64,000 nt of DNA from Thunnus maccoyii (Eukaryota; Chordata; Actinopteri; Scombriformes; Scombridae): contig NC_056534.1 of assembly GCF_910596095.1 (NCBI RefSeq), forward strand, positions 38,078,088 through 38,142,087, read 5' to 3'. Of this stretch, positions 48,333 through 60,166 are shown in pieces. Every line of letters starts with the position of its first letter. Position 1 is the first letter of the stretch. The notes under the pieces are model-generated. The model saw only the letters and a list, made by a program, of their open reading frames with translations. It was not told where the DNA came from and made no database searches. The translations under genes and the position numbers were made by a program.

Positions 48333-49944
48333 TCCTCTCAAGATAAAAATGAAAGAATCGCACACTGTAAAAAAGGCACATTCTCAACTAGTTTCCATCT
48401 GTCATCAATGTCAAAAACTGTAGGAAAATATCCATATCAGATATCCAGGAGCACTTCTACTGGAGGTCCAGCAGAATATAAGAACAGGTGTGAAATGTGT
48501 TGCATATCAGTATCTGTATGTTAGATTAAAGCTCTTATATCTGTCCAAAAGCAACATGTTGCAGTGTTTTCAATCTCTTTCACTTCTCTGACTTGAAGAG
48601 AGAGGTTATTTTATAAATAGTTGGTGATTCATTTAATAGTTGACACCTAATCAATTAATTTAGTTATAACCAGAAAGCCTTTGCCTCTCTGTGAAAAACA
48701 CCTCCCACTCTGGATGTGAACAGGTGTCTTCTCAGGTGTATTAAAGTTCGGGGTGGATGTTCGTTACCTGACGGCAGCATTGAGTTTAGCTTCTTCATCC
48801 TCGTCTTTGCTCTCAGACTCATCTGAAACAAAATAAGACACACGTTGAGTTATTTCAACCCTACAGAGCCCCGCTGGGGCCAGCTGAAAAAAAAAAAGAT
48901 CCATGTGTAAATCTGTACTCTTGGTTTAGAAATCTGTACACACGGTGCACAAACCTCTCAGATTCATAATCCGCTCCCTCGCATTACTTTGTTTACTATG
49001 TTTGTAGGCTGAGTGTTGTTTTGTACATTTTTCAGCCCAACCATTACCTACTCATATATTAATGCAGTGGTTCTCAAACCTTTTCACGTCAAGGACCTTT
49101 AAACTGACACAAACTAGACCACAGACCATCTGATAAGCTTTCTGTTTTATTACAGTAAGTGTATGAAACCCAGGACCAACATAGTCATTCTGTCACTGTG
49201 TTACTTATGGATGAAAATAAATTATTCCCCTTTTTGCTGGTGACCCCCTGGAATCCCCTCAGAGACCCCTGAGGGTCCCCGGACCCCCCTTTGAGAACCT
49301 CTGCATTAATGTATCTCGAATAAATATTCAGTATCATGTATAATAAACATTGACAAGAGTCATTATACCCGTTTAACATTAATGAGCTTCTACTTTGAAT
49401 ACTTTTAGTACATGTCACTGATTATTTTGTACGTGTACTTTATGACCGAGGGCTCAGATTTATAATCTGACGCTACAGGTTGACACATGGATCTTTTTTT
49501 GTCAACTGACCACAGCGGGCCTCCGTACAACCTCAACTCGTTATTGAACTGTTTATCCTCAACAAAACCCAACAGAGAGCAACAAAATGAATGTTTCCCA
49601 CAATTTTAAGCCAGCATAATACCTTAAACTATGACAGAAACATATTGAAATACTAAATGCAGCTGTAACAGGCCGACAAATGCACATCAAACAGACGCTA
49701 ACTTAGCTCAGCTAGCTCCCAGGCTAACACTCATGTCCTTTCACATTGGCAGCGATAGCAGACGCTGTTGGTCGTTAGCAGTCAATTAGAAGAGTAAACG
49801 ACACACTAATTAATGCCTCTGTCGGGAAGGAGAGGTTGTGTTTGGGGCCAGGAGCTGGGTTTTACCTCCATACAGCCATTCCTCCTCTTCATCTCCGGCG
49901 CTGGCGTCCGTGGTGGTTGTTTTGTCCGCCTCCTCCGCAGACAT
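41970..49944 (-). CDS. fip1l1: Pre-mRNA 3'-end-processing factor FIP1
   Basis: Sixteen exons: 49944-49866, 48822-48768, 48195-48123, 48028-47916, 47574-47510, 47394-47284, 47152-47022, 46753-46637, 45779-45742, 44229-44130, 44020-43864, 43757-43676, 43226-43171, 42924-42735, 42588-42442 and 42114-41970. They total 1659 nt, or 552 residues. The acidic N-terminus has DEEEEWLYG and an Asp-run then [15 protein letters not shown]. The Fip1 core (about residues 130-205) contains [38 protein letters not shown] and [40 protein letters not shown] follows, then a long Pro-rich region and an Arg/Glu/Asp-rich tail ([16 protein letters not shown]). As part of CPSF it binds U-rich RNA near AAUAAA and recruits poly(A) polymerase. 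Introns hold two recognisable transposons and several microsatellites. A 38-nt microexon is at 45779-45742. It is a near-complete match to human FIP1L1. Two fish paralogues exist, and I cannot assign which. Confidence 0.96.
42690..42731. repeat. (TG)n microsatellite in fip1l1 intron 14
   Basis: About 21 TG units ending only four bases past the end of exon 42924-42735; on the transcript a CA repeat close to the 5' splice site. Confidence 0.95.
44992..45679. mobile_element. TTAA-flanked long-hairpin element, family 2
   Basis: Left end TTAAAGGGAAACTTTGGTAT; right end GCAAAGTTTTCCTTTAA. The outer arms (over 100 bp, with TTTTTGAAATTGGTCCAGT versus ACTGGACCAGTTTCAAAG) and inner arms (AGCTTGATCCGGTCTGTTTG versus ACAGACCAGATCAAGTG) are inverted copies. 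Nearly the whole 688 bp can fold back. It lies in fip1l1 intron 9. No frame; TTAA flanks suggest piggyBac-type mobilisation (inference). Confidence 0.8.
45854..46306. mobile_element. Non-autonomous hAT element with 8-bp target-site duplication
   Basis: Ends TAGGGCTGCTCGAT and ATCGCCCAGCCCTA are terminal inverted repeats with a few mismatches. Flanking 8-mers GCCCCGAC (45846-45853) and GCCCTGAC (46307-46314) match at seven of eight positions. It lies in fip1l1 intron 8. No transposase frame. Confidence 0.8.
46323..46347. repeat. (CA)n microsatellite next to the hAT element
   Basis: About 12 CA units beginning shortly after the right target-site duplication of the hAT element. Confidence 0.9.
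47155..47210. repeat. (CA)n microsatellite at the fip1l1 exon 7 acceptor
   Basis: About 28 CA units starting only two or three bases upstream of exon 7 (47152). On the transcript it is an uninterrupted UG run that takes the place of the polypyrimidine tract and ends in the acceptor GUAG. Confidence 0.95.
49065..49303. mobile_element. Short hAT-type element with 8-bp target-site duplication
   Basis: Ends CAGTGGTTCTCAAACC and TTTGAGAACCTCTG are terminal inverted repeats. Flanking 8-mers TATTAATG (49057-49064) and CATTAATG (49304-49311) agree at seven of eight positions. It lies in fip1l1 intron 1. Confidence 0.75.
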
Positions 49945-50199
49945 GTTCACAACACCGGCAGCAGCAACTACGACAACTGCGTCAAACTAAACTTCTTCTG
50001 AATGCAAAACAAAAACACACGTTCAATTTCTCCCTTCGGTGGGAGAAACGCAGTTATAAGCAAAAGAAAAATTATGACTTCATAGATTCATTTCCAACCT
50101 CTGCGAGTCAATGTGACGCCGGAAGAGGTTGATGGTGTCCCGCTAAGGTCTGCGTGTTGGTGCAGAAAAGACAGCGCCCCCCTGCGGACCAGAAGCACC

Positions 50200-50395
50200 C
50201 AGCACCCGGCTCCCAGCTCCCAGCACCCAGCACCCAGCTCCCAGCACCCAGCTCCCAGCTCCCAGCACCCAGCAGCCAGCAGCCGGCACCCGGCACCCGG
50301 CACCCAGCACCCGGCACCCAGCACCCAGCACCCAGCTCCCAGCAGCCAGCAGCCGGCACCCAGCACCCAGCACCCAGCACCCAGCACCCAGCTCC
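50200..50395. repeat. 7-bp minisatellite (CCCAGCA/CCCAGCT/CCCGGCA), G-quadruplex-prone on minus strand
   Basis: About 28 units of a 7-bp repeat CCCAGC[A/T] with CCCGGCA and CAGCCAG variants, about 250 bp upstream of the fip1l1 start codon. The minus strand reads GGG every seven bases, a regular G3N4 pattern suited to quadruplex formation. Long open frames on both strands here follow from the stop-free repeat and are not genes. Confidence 0.95.
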
Positions 50396-50714
50396 AGTCA
50401 GGTCAAAATAACCAAATCATTATGTACATCTAATGTCCAGTGACTGTGATTAATCCACATTTATAGTGCTTTTATATTTCAATATTTTACTGTCACTCAC
50501 TTGAACATGATTTAATATTCTTCGATCTGGCAGATTTGGATATGCTTATTTATTCCTTATACATGCCAATTTTGATTTGCACTTTCTTTCATTATTTGGC
50601 CATTCTGCAGAGGATCAGGTGAGTAATTGTCAAACTGAGATTTGTTCATCTACACTTGAGCCTCATGGAATTTCCTTTTTTTCTGGTGCAAATATATACT
50701 TCATGTTCATTATT

Positions 50715-50876
50715 GAGGTCGTAGTGGGTGGTGGTGGTTCACTGGGATGAATTATATTGAATGGTGTTCCTAATATTTTGTCCACCCCATTAACATACAG
50801 GGGGGGGGGGGGGGAAAATATAAGGAACACTTTTAATGCACTCCAGTACACCGCCGCCACCACCCACTACAACCTC
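50715..50876. mobile_element. Short foldback element
   Basis: The left arm GAGGTCGTAGTGGGTGGTGG and right arm CCACCACCCACTACAACCTC are inverted copies over about 30 bp. A run of 14 G and the word GGTGTTCCTAATATTTTGTC, common in teleost repeats, lie between. No target duplication is clear. Confidence 0.55.
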
Positions 50877-53027
50877 ACTAGTAAAGTAGAATTATTACCT
50901 TTCTGACAATGTCAACAAAAACTGAATATGTATAAGCTTTGTAAAAGTAGAATTTATGGCCAAGCTGTTGTATTGGATCGCAGTAGACTGCACAGGTGTT
51001 CCCGCTGAAGAGGCTGGTGAGTGTTTATATCCTGTCACAACACTACTTGTTAATGAACAGTCATTGCTGTTGCTGCGACATCATTATTTAGGGCGTGGCT
51101 GGGAGCCAAACACAAAGTGACCTTAAAAGACACAAGGGATTTATCTGGTGATAAATTTCCCAGCTACTTCAGACTCGGTATTTTATTAAAGGCATTATGT
51201 CTCTGATCTCAGTTCAACATAAGAATGCCCTTTATTTTTTCCTGGAAACTGTCCCTCTTTTGCTGAAGGTGTTCACCAAAACTGGGACAGTGTTTTCATG
51301 TAAAGTGGGACACTTTTCTAAGCATGTTTCATACAGTATTCCTTAGTTTAATGATGAGGCGGTTACAGTGGCTCTGCTGTAAAGCAGAAGTTGCTGTTTC
51401 AAGTCAGATCAAGCATATCAACATGTTTAATCATTAATTATTTAAAAATTCTTTGTCTATGTAACTATTTATTTATTTAGCCTACTACAACATATTTCTG
51501 AGCTGTAGTTAAATCCACAGTCGTCTATAATCCTACCAGTAGGTCAAGTCTCCCACACCCATTGGGTCAGGGAAATGCAACATAGCAAGAAGAGAAAATG
51601 ACGCAGGAAAGCTTGATAAAACAAATAAGAAGGTGAAAGAAAGAGAATAAGTTAATACAGAAAGTAAATAAACAATTGAACTAAGGAAAGAATGAAAGGA
51701 TGAATATAAGGAGTTGTGTGAGTTAACACATTGTCGACCAGTGTCCCACTTTGGCAGACAAGCTGTCCCACTAAACCTGAAAAAAGAACAAATGAGGGAA
51801 AAGGTGTTCTTGTTTAGTTTGAGAGTTTATAACTTTTACCTTTAAAACTTTACATCAGCACGTTAAGAAGAATATTTCACAAACACATTCACAACCAAAA
51901 GGTGGTCCACTTCTGCTGTTTGAAATATCATTGCATGCTGTAGTAGATGTTTTCCTTTAGTGTAACTAAGAAAAGAAAAAAACAGACCAAAATTAGACAG
52001 AAGTACATGCACAGTCATGTCCACAACGTTCATAAAGTGTGATAGTAAACTGATAAATAAATAACGCAGAGACAAGTTGCAGGGTTAAATCGCTGCACAG
52101 CCAAGGAAATGAGCATCACGCTCCACCCATAACTGCTCCAGCGGCCGGCATTAAGACTGCGGTTTGTTGGATTTACTGGGCAGCAACAAACTACAAGCTG
52201 CATACTGTAACTTTATAACTGTAAAGCAGGGCGTTGCTGGAAGACAGAAAACAACCTCAATATATAACTTTCAATAACTTTATTTGTGTTCCACTCCTCA
52301 TACACATTTATAAAGTAATTACACAGAGAACAAGACAATAATATAGTTATACAATGACTAATAAAACAAGATTTATGTGCTAAAATGGACATATAAAAAT
52401 AATGCAAGTCAAGTAAATGTCAGTTAAGACACAAATATTTTTAGCTGTATTTTAAGAGAATATAGAAGTAGCAGTGTGCCTTGTGAACAGGAGTTATTGT
52501 TATTATTATTAGTCTTTATTAAACAAGGACAATACACAAAAAACATTAATCTCCAAAGGAGAGGAGATGATTTATGCCAGATTTAGCTATTAGCTAATTT
52601 GTTGTATTGTATTCATTGGAATGCTGTTGGCATTACATCGTCTCTATCACACTAACAATTATGCAGACAAATGTACAAGCACACATCAACATATAAATAC
52701 CAGCACATTCATTCAGTTTAGGTAGTTTAAGTGCCCTGACAGTAAATGTACCTGAGGTGTAAATCTGGATTTAAGAACAGTGAAAGGAGCTTTTCTACTG
52801 ACCTTTGTTTGCACCCGTACATGTATTAGCTTAGTAGGTCTCAGAGCTTTGAGACCGTTTAATCCCTTATAGCTGATTCTCAATTTCATTTATCTGAAAA
52901 AGTGATCAAAGCTCACACATTCTCCACATCACACAGTCTTTTTTCTGTCATCACATAAAATCCATATTAACCACATTTTTTATTATTTTCCATCCATGCA
53001 TATTCTTTACAATATTCCCATTAACAC

Positions 53028-53290
53028 TTGAATCAAAATATGCTCAGATGGTCGTCACTGACATCTAGAAGACACCAGCATGCCTGTTCTGATCTCAGAG
53101 CTAATAACCATGACATGAGGTCACAGAGCAGGTTGGCTTTAAAAGTTCCTCATACCAGTCCTCTCCAGTTTTGGAGAGGACTGGTTTCCAGTACACCTCA
53201 CTACTGGAATGAACTGCAGCACAGCTTAAAGTCAGAGACACTAGTTCCTCTGAGGGATTTGTGTTTGTGATTGTTTGAAGTCGTGTGTCT
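53028..53290 (+). mobile_element. Possible LINE C-terminal fragment with a perfect hairpin
   Basis: A short frame ends in SSTPHYWNELQHSLKSETLV. It resembles the xxLWNxLPxxLR-type C-terminus of teleost LINE polymerases, so this is probably a 3' LINE remnant. It includes a perfect 13-bp stem (CCAGTCCTCTCCA, loop GTTT, TGGAGAGGACTGG) at 53158-53187. Assignment is weak. Confidence 0.35.
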
Positions 53291-53915
53291 GAGTGTTTAT
53301 GATGATAGTTTTGTGATTGTGATGAGAACGAACCGTCTTATGTGATCCTGTTTGTAACCTGTTCTCAGGTTCTGCATTTTGATCTCAATGAGTTTTCCTG
53401 AATAAATGAAGCTTAATAATTTTGACCCAGTTTGTTGCCATGAATCATCTTTACACAGCAAAAGAGATTTCAAACCAAAAATAAAGGACTCATACCTGTG
53501 ATAGGCTAACTCTGACAATATTTCATTTACCAATAGAGGTTTAAATGAAGTCAGTATTATTGTGTTCTTACTCTTGTAAAGTTCTTTTATACATTTATGA
53601 AATCAAACGGCAGCTGCAAGCTCATCACCAGTAAACTGACTCTCATGATTGCTGCTGTGGTTCTGTTTGCACAAGAAGCTGCCTGTTAATGCAACAAGCA
53701 TTGTTAATGCATTTATGGCCTTTGACCAGTTAAGTGGGGCCACATTAGCTTGTCAGTAAACGACATGGAAATCTGTGGATTCTCTCACTCGCTCTCTGTT
53801 TCCACCACTTTAGCCATTATCACTTCTTTACAATGGTGATTATACAGATTACAGTCACACATACTAGGAAATGAATAAGGAAATGTACATGGAAATATAT
53901 GTGGATACAGACATG

Positions 53916-53917
<2 letters not shown>

Positions 53918-54005
<88 letters not shown>

Positions 54006-54009
54006 CACA
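53918..54009. repeat. (CA)n microsatellite, longest in the window
   Basis: About 45 CA units with a single CG interruption near the right end. Confidence 0.97.
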
Positions 54010-54959
54010 GAGTGGTAACATCATATTTGTGAGTACATTGATTTTTGTTCCCCTCTGTGAGAACCATCCGGGTTGATATATAATATATCAAATAGCTCCT
54101 GTATCACATCATACGTGTGAGTTTTTGTGTGGATCCCCGTATGTTCATGGTGCATTCACACTCACACTCGAGAGGGAAAGTGAGGTAGAGAGAAGATGCT
54201 AATGGTCTCCCAGTTAAACTGATCGTGGAAATTACATTTATTTCATTCACTCTGTCTCTCCTCCAGTCTCCTCTTTATCTTTCACCCCATCTGCCTTCCT
54301 GATAACATCCCCTCCCCCTTCGTGCTCCTTTTCCCTCGTTTGAAGCTTTTTTTTTACTCCATCTCTCCATTTAGCCTTTATATATTTTTCAAATTCAATT
54401 TATTGGCATGACCATAATAAGGAATATTATTATGAAGCAAAAAGTTATATAAGGTGTACAATTATACCAGTTTAGAGTGAAAGAATGAACAAAAACAAAG
54501 CAGACTACATTACTACACTCTACAACCTAATTCATTTACTAAAGCAGAAAACACAATTTAAAAGAATATATATGATAAGATGACATGTAGTGTAGTTGTC
54601 TTATCAAGTCAAGTCTAACTATAAAGCACATTTAAAAACAGCAATAACCTCAAATCAAAAAGTGTCTTTAAACACTCATACATACCTCAAGTCTTATTTT
54701 AATACAATAAATACAATCACCAATTATCCTGAAGTAACACCTGTTACCTGCAAAGTTCTTTATTAACACCACTGATGTCCACGAGTTGAACTCATGCTTC
54801 ACATATGCAAATGTCCTTTTGGACGTTACTAAAGGAAGTGCTGGACACTGTTGGACTCAGTATTTTGTCAATAGTTAATGGCTCCCTGGTCAACAGCTGT
54901 TAACAATCTAGTTTCAAACAAGCAGTTTAACCCCCTCTGCTGACAAATGGTTTGTTTGT

Positions 54960-55280
54960 GTCCTTTTTCAAGTCTGTCTTAAAACAATACTCACACACCC
55001 ATATGTACATTGGAACTGTTTTTGCGTGCTGGAATCATTCCTCCTGTTCATGCTGGCATTAAAAGATCCTTCCTAACATGCCTTCAGTGTAAGTGATGGG
55101 GCACAAAATCCACAAACCAAACCAGTTACTTCGTTATAGTCTTTTTAGTCTGAAATTCACTCCTTGTGTTTCTGTGAAGACCTGCTGTGGAGGCATAATA
55201 ACACACAAAAGAGGTGTAACTGTGGAAGATACTCACTTGATTTGTCCAACTCAGACTCCTGAGGTCTCATATTAACTTCA
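54960..55280. mobile_element. TTAA foldback MITE, family 1 copy 4, both ends eroded
   Basis: Contains TTTCAAGTCTGTCTTAAAAC, CCTCCTGTTCATGCTGGC, AAGTGATGGGGCACAAAATC and TTTAGTCTGAAATTCACTCC in the order of copy 2 (12253-12783). The TTAA ends and right arm are not preserved. Confidence 0.65.
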
Positions 55281-56551
55281 TATAAACTACATGTGTTGTA
55301 ATGGTGTTAGGAAGTAATTGATCTCTCTACTGCCTTTGACACAACCATATACTTTGATATACAGTAGATTTAAACAACTGAATATCATGGTAAAGGTGAG
55401 GACAAGAGGAGTTCAGTACAGTTTCATGTGCAGCTCCTCTGGTTTCCCTTCAGGCTGTAACCTGCTCTGACGCATTTTGCTGCTTCTCTTTGATTCCTTT
55501 TCTATTTATTTTCCTCCTCTTCCTCCCTTCTCTTTTATTCCGTCTCTCTGCTCTCCCTCCTCTTGCACCATGTTTGCATCTAGTTTCCCTTTCTCATCTG
55601 TCTCCCCTACAGCCTCTGTATCATCCTGTCTCTGTCTCTCTCTGTCGCTGGCTCCCTCCCTCCCTGCTCACGTCTCTCTCTCTCTCCTTACGATGGATTA
55701 CAGGGCGGCTACAGCCTAGTCGATGCTAATCAGGTTTATCCAGACAGAGGGCGATCATTGGGCTATGAGTAATTACACACGTTGATATTAGCTTACTCAG
55801 ATATGTGCTCTGGCACATCTTCAATCCACATCATCTCGTTGGATCAAACATATGGTTATCACTACAGTGTGATGCCATGCATAACAGCTTAACGTGGCAG
55901 TTTCTCCTCCTTTGTTTTGCAATACAAAGATCCATCTGTTATGAAAATGAATGCATGTTTTATTCTAGAATATGAGCATATTGTTGCAAGTGTAATTAAA
56001 GAAATTGTAAATTTTCCAATCATTTGCTGCTCACTTGCTGAGATTTTACAATAATAAAATAATAATTGATTTTGTTATTTGTCAGTGCATCAGAGCTTCA
56101 CTGCAGAGCAACAGTACATTCAGCTAGAATATCCCTTTCTAATATTATATGGTTGCAAATGAAGAAAATGATCTCAACTGTAGTATACTGCAAAGTGGAT
56201 TACATCACAGTGAATCTAAGACCTTACCTTGTTCCTCTGAGGAAATGTTTGGCTTTTTTTTTTTGTTTTTTGACCAACCTCTTAGTCTGATCTGTTCATG
56301 GGGTCATAATTGATAAGTGAAACACCACAATTGAACCATGGATGGACACTTAACAACCACAATGAGTGGGTCAAAAACACAAACATCCACTGCAATGACT
56401 GTATTAAAGGAGAGTGAAGACAAATGGACACTGATATCAGGTTTATAATGTCCAGTCAGCAGATGGAGGAGAGTGTTGCGTCAGAAAAAAAGTTATGCTG
56501 AGCATTTGACTAATCCTCATGTGGAGAGACGATGAGGTATGCTTCAAGTCT

Positions 56552-56553
<2 letters not shown>

Positions 56554-56601
<48 letters not shown>
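56554..56601. repeat. (TG)n microsatellite
   Basis: About 23 TG units. Confidence 0.95.
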
Positions 56602-56603
<2 letters not shown>

Positions 56604-56902
56604 CCCTCTCAGTCTCCCTGTGGTTTTTTACGCCAGCAGGCGAAGAAGGTGTACGTACGTGCCTGCCTGAGGGTGTGAGGATAGCTCCATTTGTAGGTGA
56701 TTGAGTTAGGATGTGTGTGCGTGCGTCACTGACAAGGAGACAGAGAGGAGAGAAGGGAAGGTGAAAGAGAAAGAGAGGGAATGTTTTTCAATACGTAATC
56801 TAATCTAAGTGGCTATTTTTCATGTATAAAACCTCCGTTGCCCTCTATGAGACCGCTGTCCTCATCTGTCTAAAAGCACTGAGTGAGTCATGCTGTGGGT
56901 CC

Positions 56903-57045
56903 ATACACACACATACATACACACATACACACACACATACACACATACACACACACATACACACACATACACACACACACATACACACACACACAGAAAC
57001 ACACATACACACACACACAGAAACACACATACACACACACACACT
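56903..57045. repeat. Compound (CA)n/(CATA)n microsatellite
   Basis: Interspersed ACAC and ATAC units with two ACACAGAAAC interruptions. The higher-order repetition suggests local duplication within the array. Confidence 0.9.
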
Positions 57046-57180
57046 AAGTCATAGTGAGTCAGCCCAGATCAGCTATAGATGCTCACCTCAGTGATGAATA
57101 ATGTAATAGTGAAAGACATATAAACTGCTCAAATGACATGTGAACTTAGTGGACAGTAGACATATGAATGATCCTGCAGG

Positions 57181-57182
<2 letters not shown>

Positions 57183-57214
<32 letters not shown>
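57183..57214. repeat. (CA)n microsatellite
   Basis: About 16 CA units. Confidence 0.95.
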
Positions 57215-57217
<3 letters not shown>

Positions 57218-59482
57218 CACAAACAGTGACATCTTCATGGAGCATATGGGCAGCTGGACTATAGGTGGGTGAACAGGTGTATTGTACTTTGACACCTGAG
57301 GGTGCAGGTTTCCTTTGTTTGAATGCAGAATATTCAACAGAAGGTTTCCAGCTGGGCAGTGAAAAGTAAAGTTGGATGATGTGTTTTTTCAGTGCATCAC
57401 TTCGTCTTGTATGATACATGTTGGGGTTAAATACTTATGAACCTTTACATCAGATTAGATATCGAAGAAAATGAGGGCAAGAAACAACAAAACGTTTTGT
57501 GTTTCACATATGAAACAGCCCTTTGAGGCATCACTGCCTGCAAAAACATTTTTCTTAGGCACATGGTCGGTCTGCTACTGCTCTCTCTCACCCCATGCTT
57601 CTGAGTCAAAGACCCTCCAACCCCTCCCTCCACCCGTCCCTGCTCCCCAAAGGGTGCATGTCCCAGATTATTTGATCCTAATCCCGGCGTCACCCTGCCC
57701 ACACAAAGCTGTCTATTTGGCAGAAGTACTCTGGAAAAATGGCAGTGTGTTATCACATTAACTGAACTGACCCAAGGCCAGAATATATCTACCACTGGAC
57801 TGGTGCACTTATCCTTATTAAAGAACAGGCGGTTGGCCCTCTTTGCATAGATATTAAGAGTTAAAACTGCAGGAAAAAAGTCACAAAGCTGAGCTCTGGG
57901 TCTGAATGTGTATTTATACAAGTTCAATCCCCCCCCCCAGTTATTTCTTTGATATTCAACTGATAAGACAAACCATCACAAGTCACATTTTTATAGAAAA
58001 TTGTGTTGGAAAAACAAATCAAATCAACGTTTTTTTTTTCTCAAAAAAAGCAATGAAAGTGATGTTCTGCTTCTTTTCTAGTTTGTTTAGTCTAATCAGG
58101 CCATCATGTGCTGCGAGAGGCATAAACAGCCGCGGGGCAACGCAGTGAGCTTAGAAATGAATCATGTGTGTAAGAAAAAAAAAAACACAACAACCCCAGT
58201 GTCCTCTCACATATTCCTCTGGAGCAACAGGAAGATAAAACTCACACATAATCAACACATAACCAAACACACATTTAGACATGCAGAGGCATAAAACCAA
58301 TGAAGAGGCTGCCTGTGGTTCTTCATCCGCCAGGAGGCCTTCAAAATGAATTTAACTCCAATATCCAAAATCTCATTTGGTCCTTTTTTTGGATTGTGAC
58401 AAAAGAAACAAGACACCATCACACGCTGCTGGTCACTTGTAGCCATTTAATTATGATGTTTTGTTTTGGTAGATTTGACCTTTCGGAGGTCTGGCAGCCA
58501 AAAAAAGTGACTGAATTAAAGAGTGCAAAAGACAGTGTGCAGGATTTATACAGTTCACATAGTTTGAAGTCCCACAAACCTGTCATTAAGACTTTATGAT
58601 GTGCAAGAAAAAACGAATTTAAGCATAACAATATTTTAACAAATTCAGGGACTGTTATATTTGTGGATTATGGGGTTTTTCCCTCTTAGATCAGCAAAGT
58701 TTAGGCAACTGGAGAAGAGAAAAAAGGCAAGCAGATGAAGAAAGAGCTTATGCAGACGATTTTGATGAATTTGAGGCTGCTATTACAAAATCAATGTTGA
58801 AATGTTCAGCAGTGTTCAGAGCAGGTGTTGGACAGGTTGTGATACCTGACTGACTCATATCCTGCTGTAAAAAGCTTCCTCTCTACACCACCACATTATG
58901 AGCGTGCATTGACTCCTAACGAGGATCTAAAGTTGATTCAGTCTGGGGAAGGTGAAGATAATGCTGATACTGAAGGAGCTTCTGCAGGGAAACTCCTGCC
59001 AACAGAGAGACAATCAGTCATAATAACATGATGTTACAGCAGAGCTGGAGGTCTTACTGAACATTGTACTTTATTTCTATCTTACAATGACTGTGTAAGT
59101 AAAGAGATAGAGTAGCTTGGTAAGAACCGAGTGGTTTTTTTCCCGGTAATAAGCGACTCATCAGCTTGGCCTGAGTCCAGCCAATGCGGGACAGAAAGGA
59201 GTGGCAGGGAGCCAGAGCAGGGAGGAGGAGAGGCGCTGCACTGTGTCTTTAAGCTCCAGTGAAATCCATCAGGGGGAGTCGCTGCTTCCAGGATCATTTT
59301 TATTTGTGCGCTCACTACAGTGCAGGGACCTGTTCTGGGTGTTACGGTGGATGGGATCTGCTAAGGCTGTTTTTTTTTTGTTTGTTTGTTTTTCTTCTTT
59401 TTCTCCTGAAGCACAGGATGGTTCTTCCTGCGCCTGAGACGCATGGACTAGAGGGACACGCTTAAAAAAAAACTGCCCAATC

Positions 59483-60085
59483 ATGAGGTGCTACTGGGTT
59501 GTTTTTGCATCACATTTTATTCTGCTCCTACTGAGAGGTAAGAAACCTTCCAGAAATGATTATAATGTTGTTTAAGTATTGTTATAGTGACTCATGTTGT
59601 TTCTCTGTACCTTACATCATTTATTTACCTCACATTAGTTCCATAAATGATACCTTATTACACCTGAGTGCGCCTCTAAAGATCTTACTGTATTATACTT
59701 TATGATGGTGATATTAGTACAGAATCTATATTGCCACGATTCATTTTTATCATATTATATCTTTCCAGATGAATTAAATGCTTTCACTGTGTCCAAATTG
59801 GTTTATTTCGCTCTTAATTGGACTTATTCAGGTGGCCCAGAAATGCAGCATTCATCATTGCGCATGTTTAGTAGCCTTTCATACACATATGTTTCTGATA
59901 CTGGAGAGTAGCCAAAGTCTCCACACTGTTCCGTGGAAACGTGGTTCATGTTTACATGAAGCCCAACCTGCCAGCTCTAGTCTACAGATCTACAGATCAT
60001 ATCATGACTCATTTGCATAACCACCAAGTCGAGGTGAGTAGCAGATGCCTGTGGGTTGCCTCTCCTGGCCGGCAACAGGTGTGTC

Positions 60086-60166
<81 letters not shown>

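Larger units (their letters stand above)
50877..59482. other. Gene-poor stretch between fip1l1 and kit
   Basis: About 8.6 kb with no recognised gene. In this window it is the interval nearest the position where vertebrate PDGFRA/GSX2 might lie, and neither a homeobox nor a receptor kinase exon is seen. It contains microsatellites, a MITE copy, a LINE-like fragment (53028-53290) and a pyrimidine-rich block (55490-55700). The right end should include the kit promoter and 5'UTR (about 59150-59482). The 160-codon minus frame at 57445-57927 has no recognisable motif. Confidence 0.6.

Noticed and set aside
50088-50433. Several overlapping frames on both strands (up to 106 codons) of repeated Pro/Ala/Ser/Gln or Gly/Ala/Cys
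   Set aside because: They come from a stop-free 7-bp minisatellite and are open in all phases; not genes.
57445-57927. 160-codon open frame on the minus strand
   Set aside because: Longest unexplained frame, but no domain, no splice context, odd composition and no link to a neighbour; likely chance.
50877-59482. Search for gsx2 homeobox or pdgfra exons
   Set aside because: No homeodomain signature (WFQNRR) and no Ig or kinase exon of PDGFRA type found on either strand by eye.
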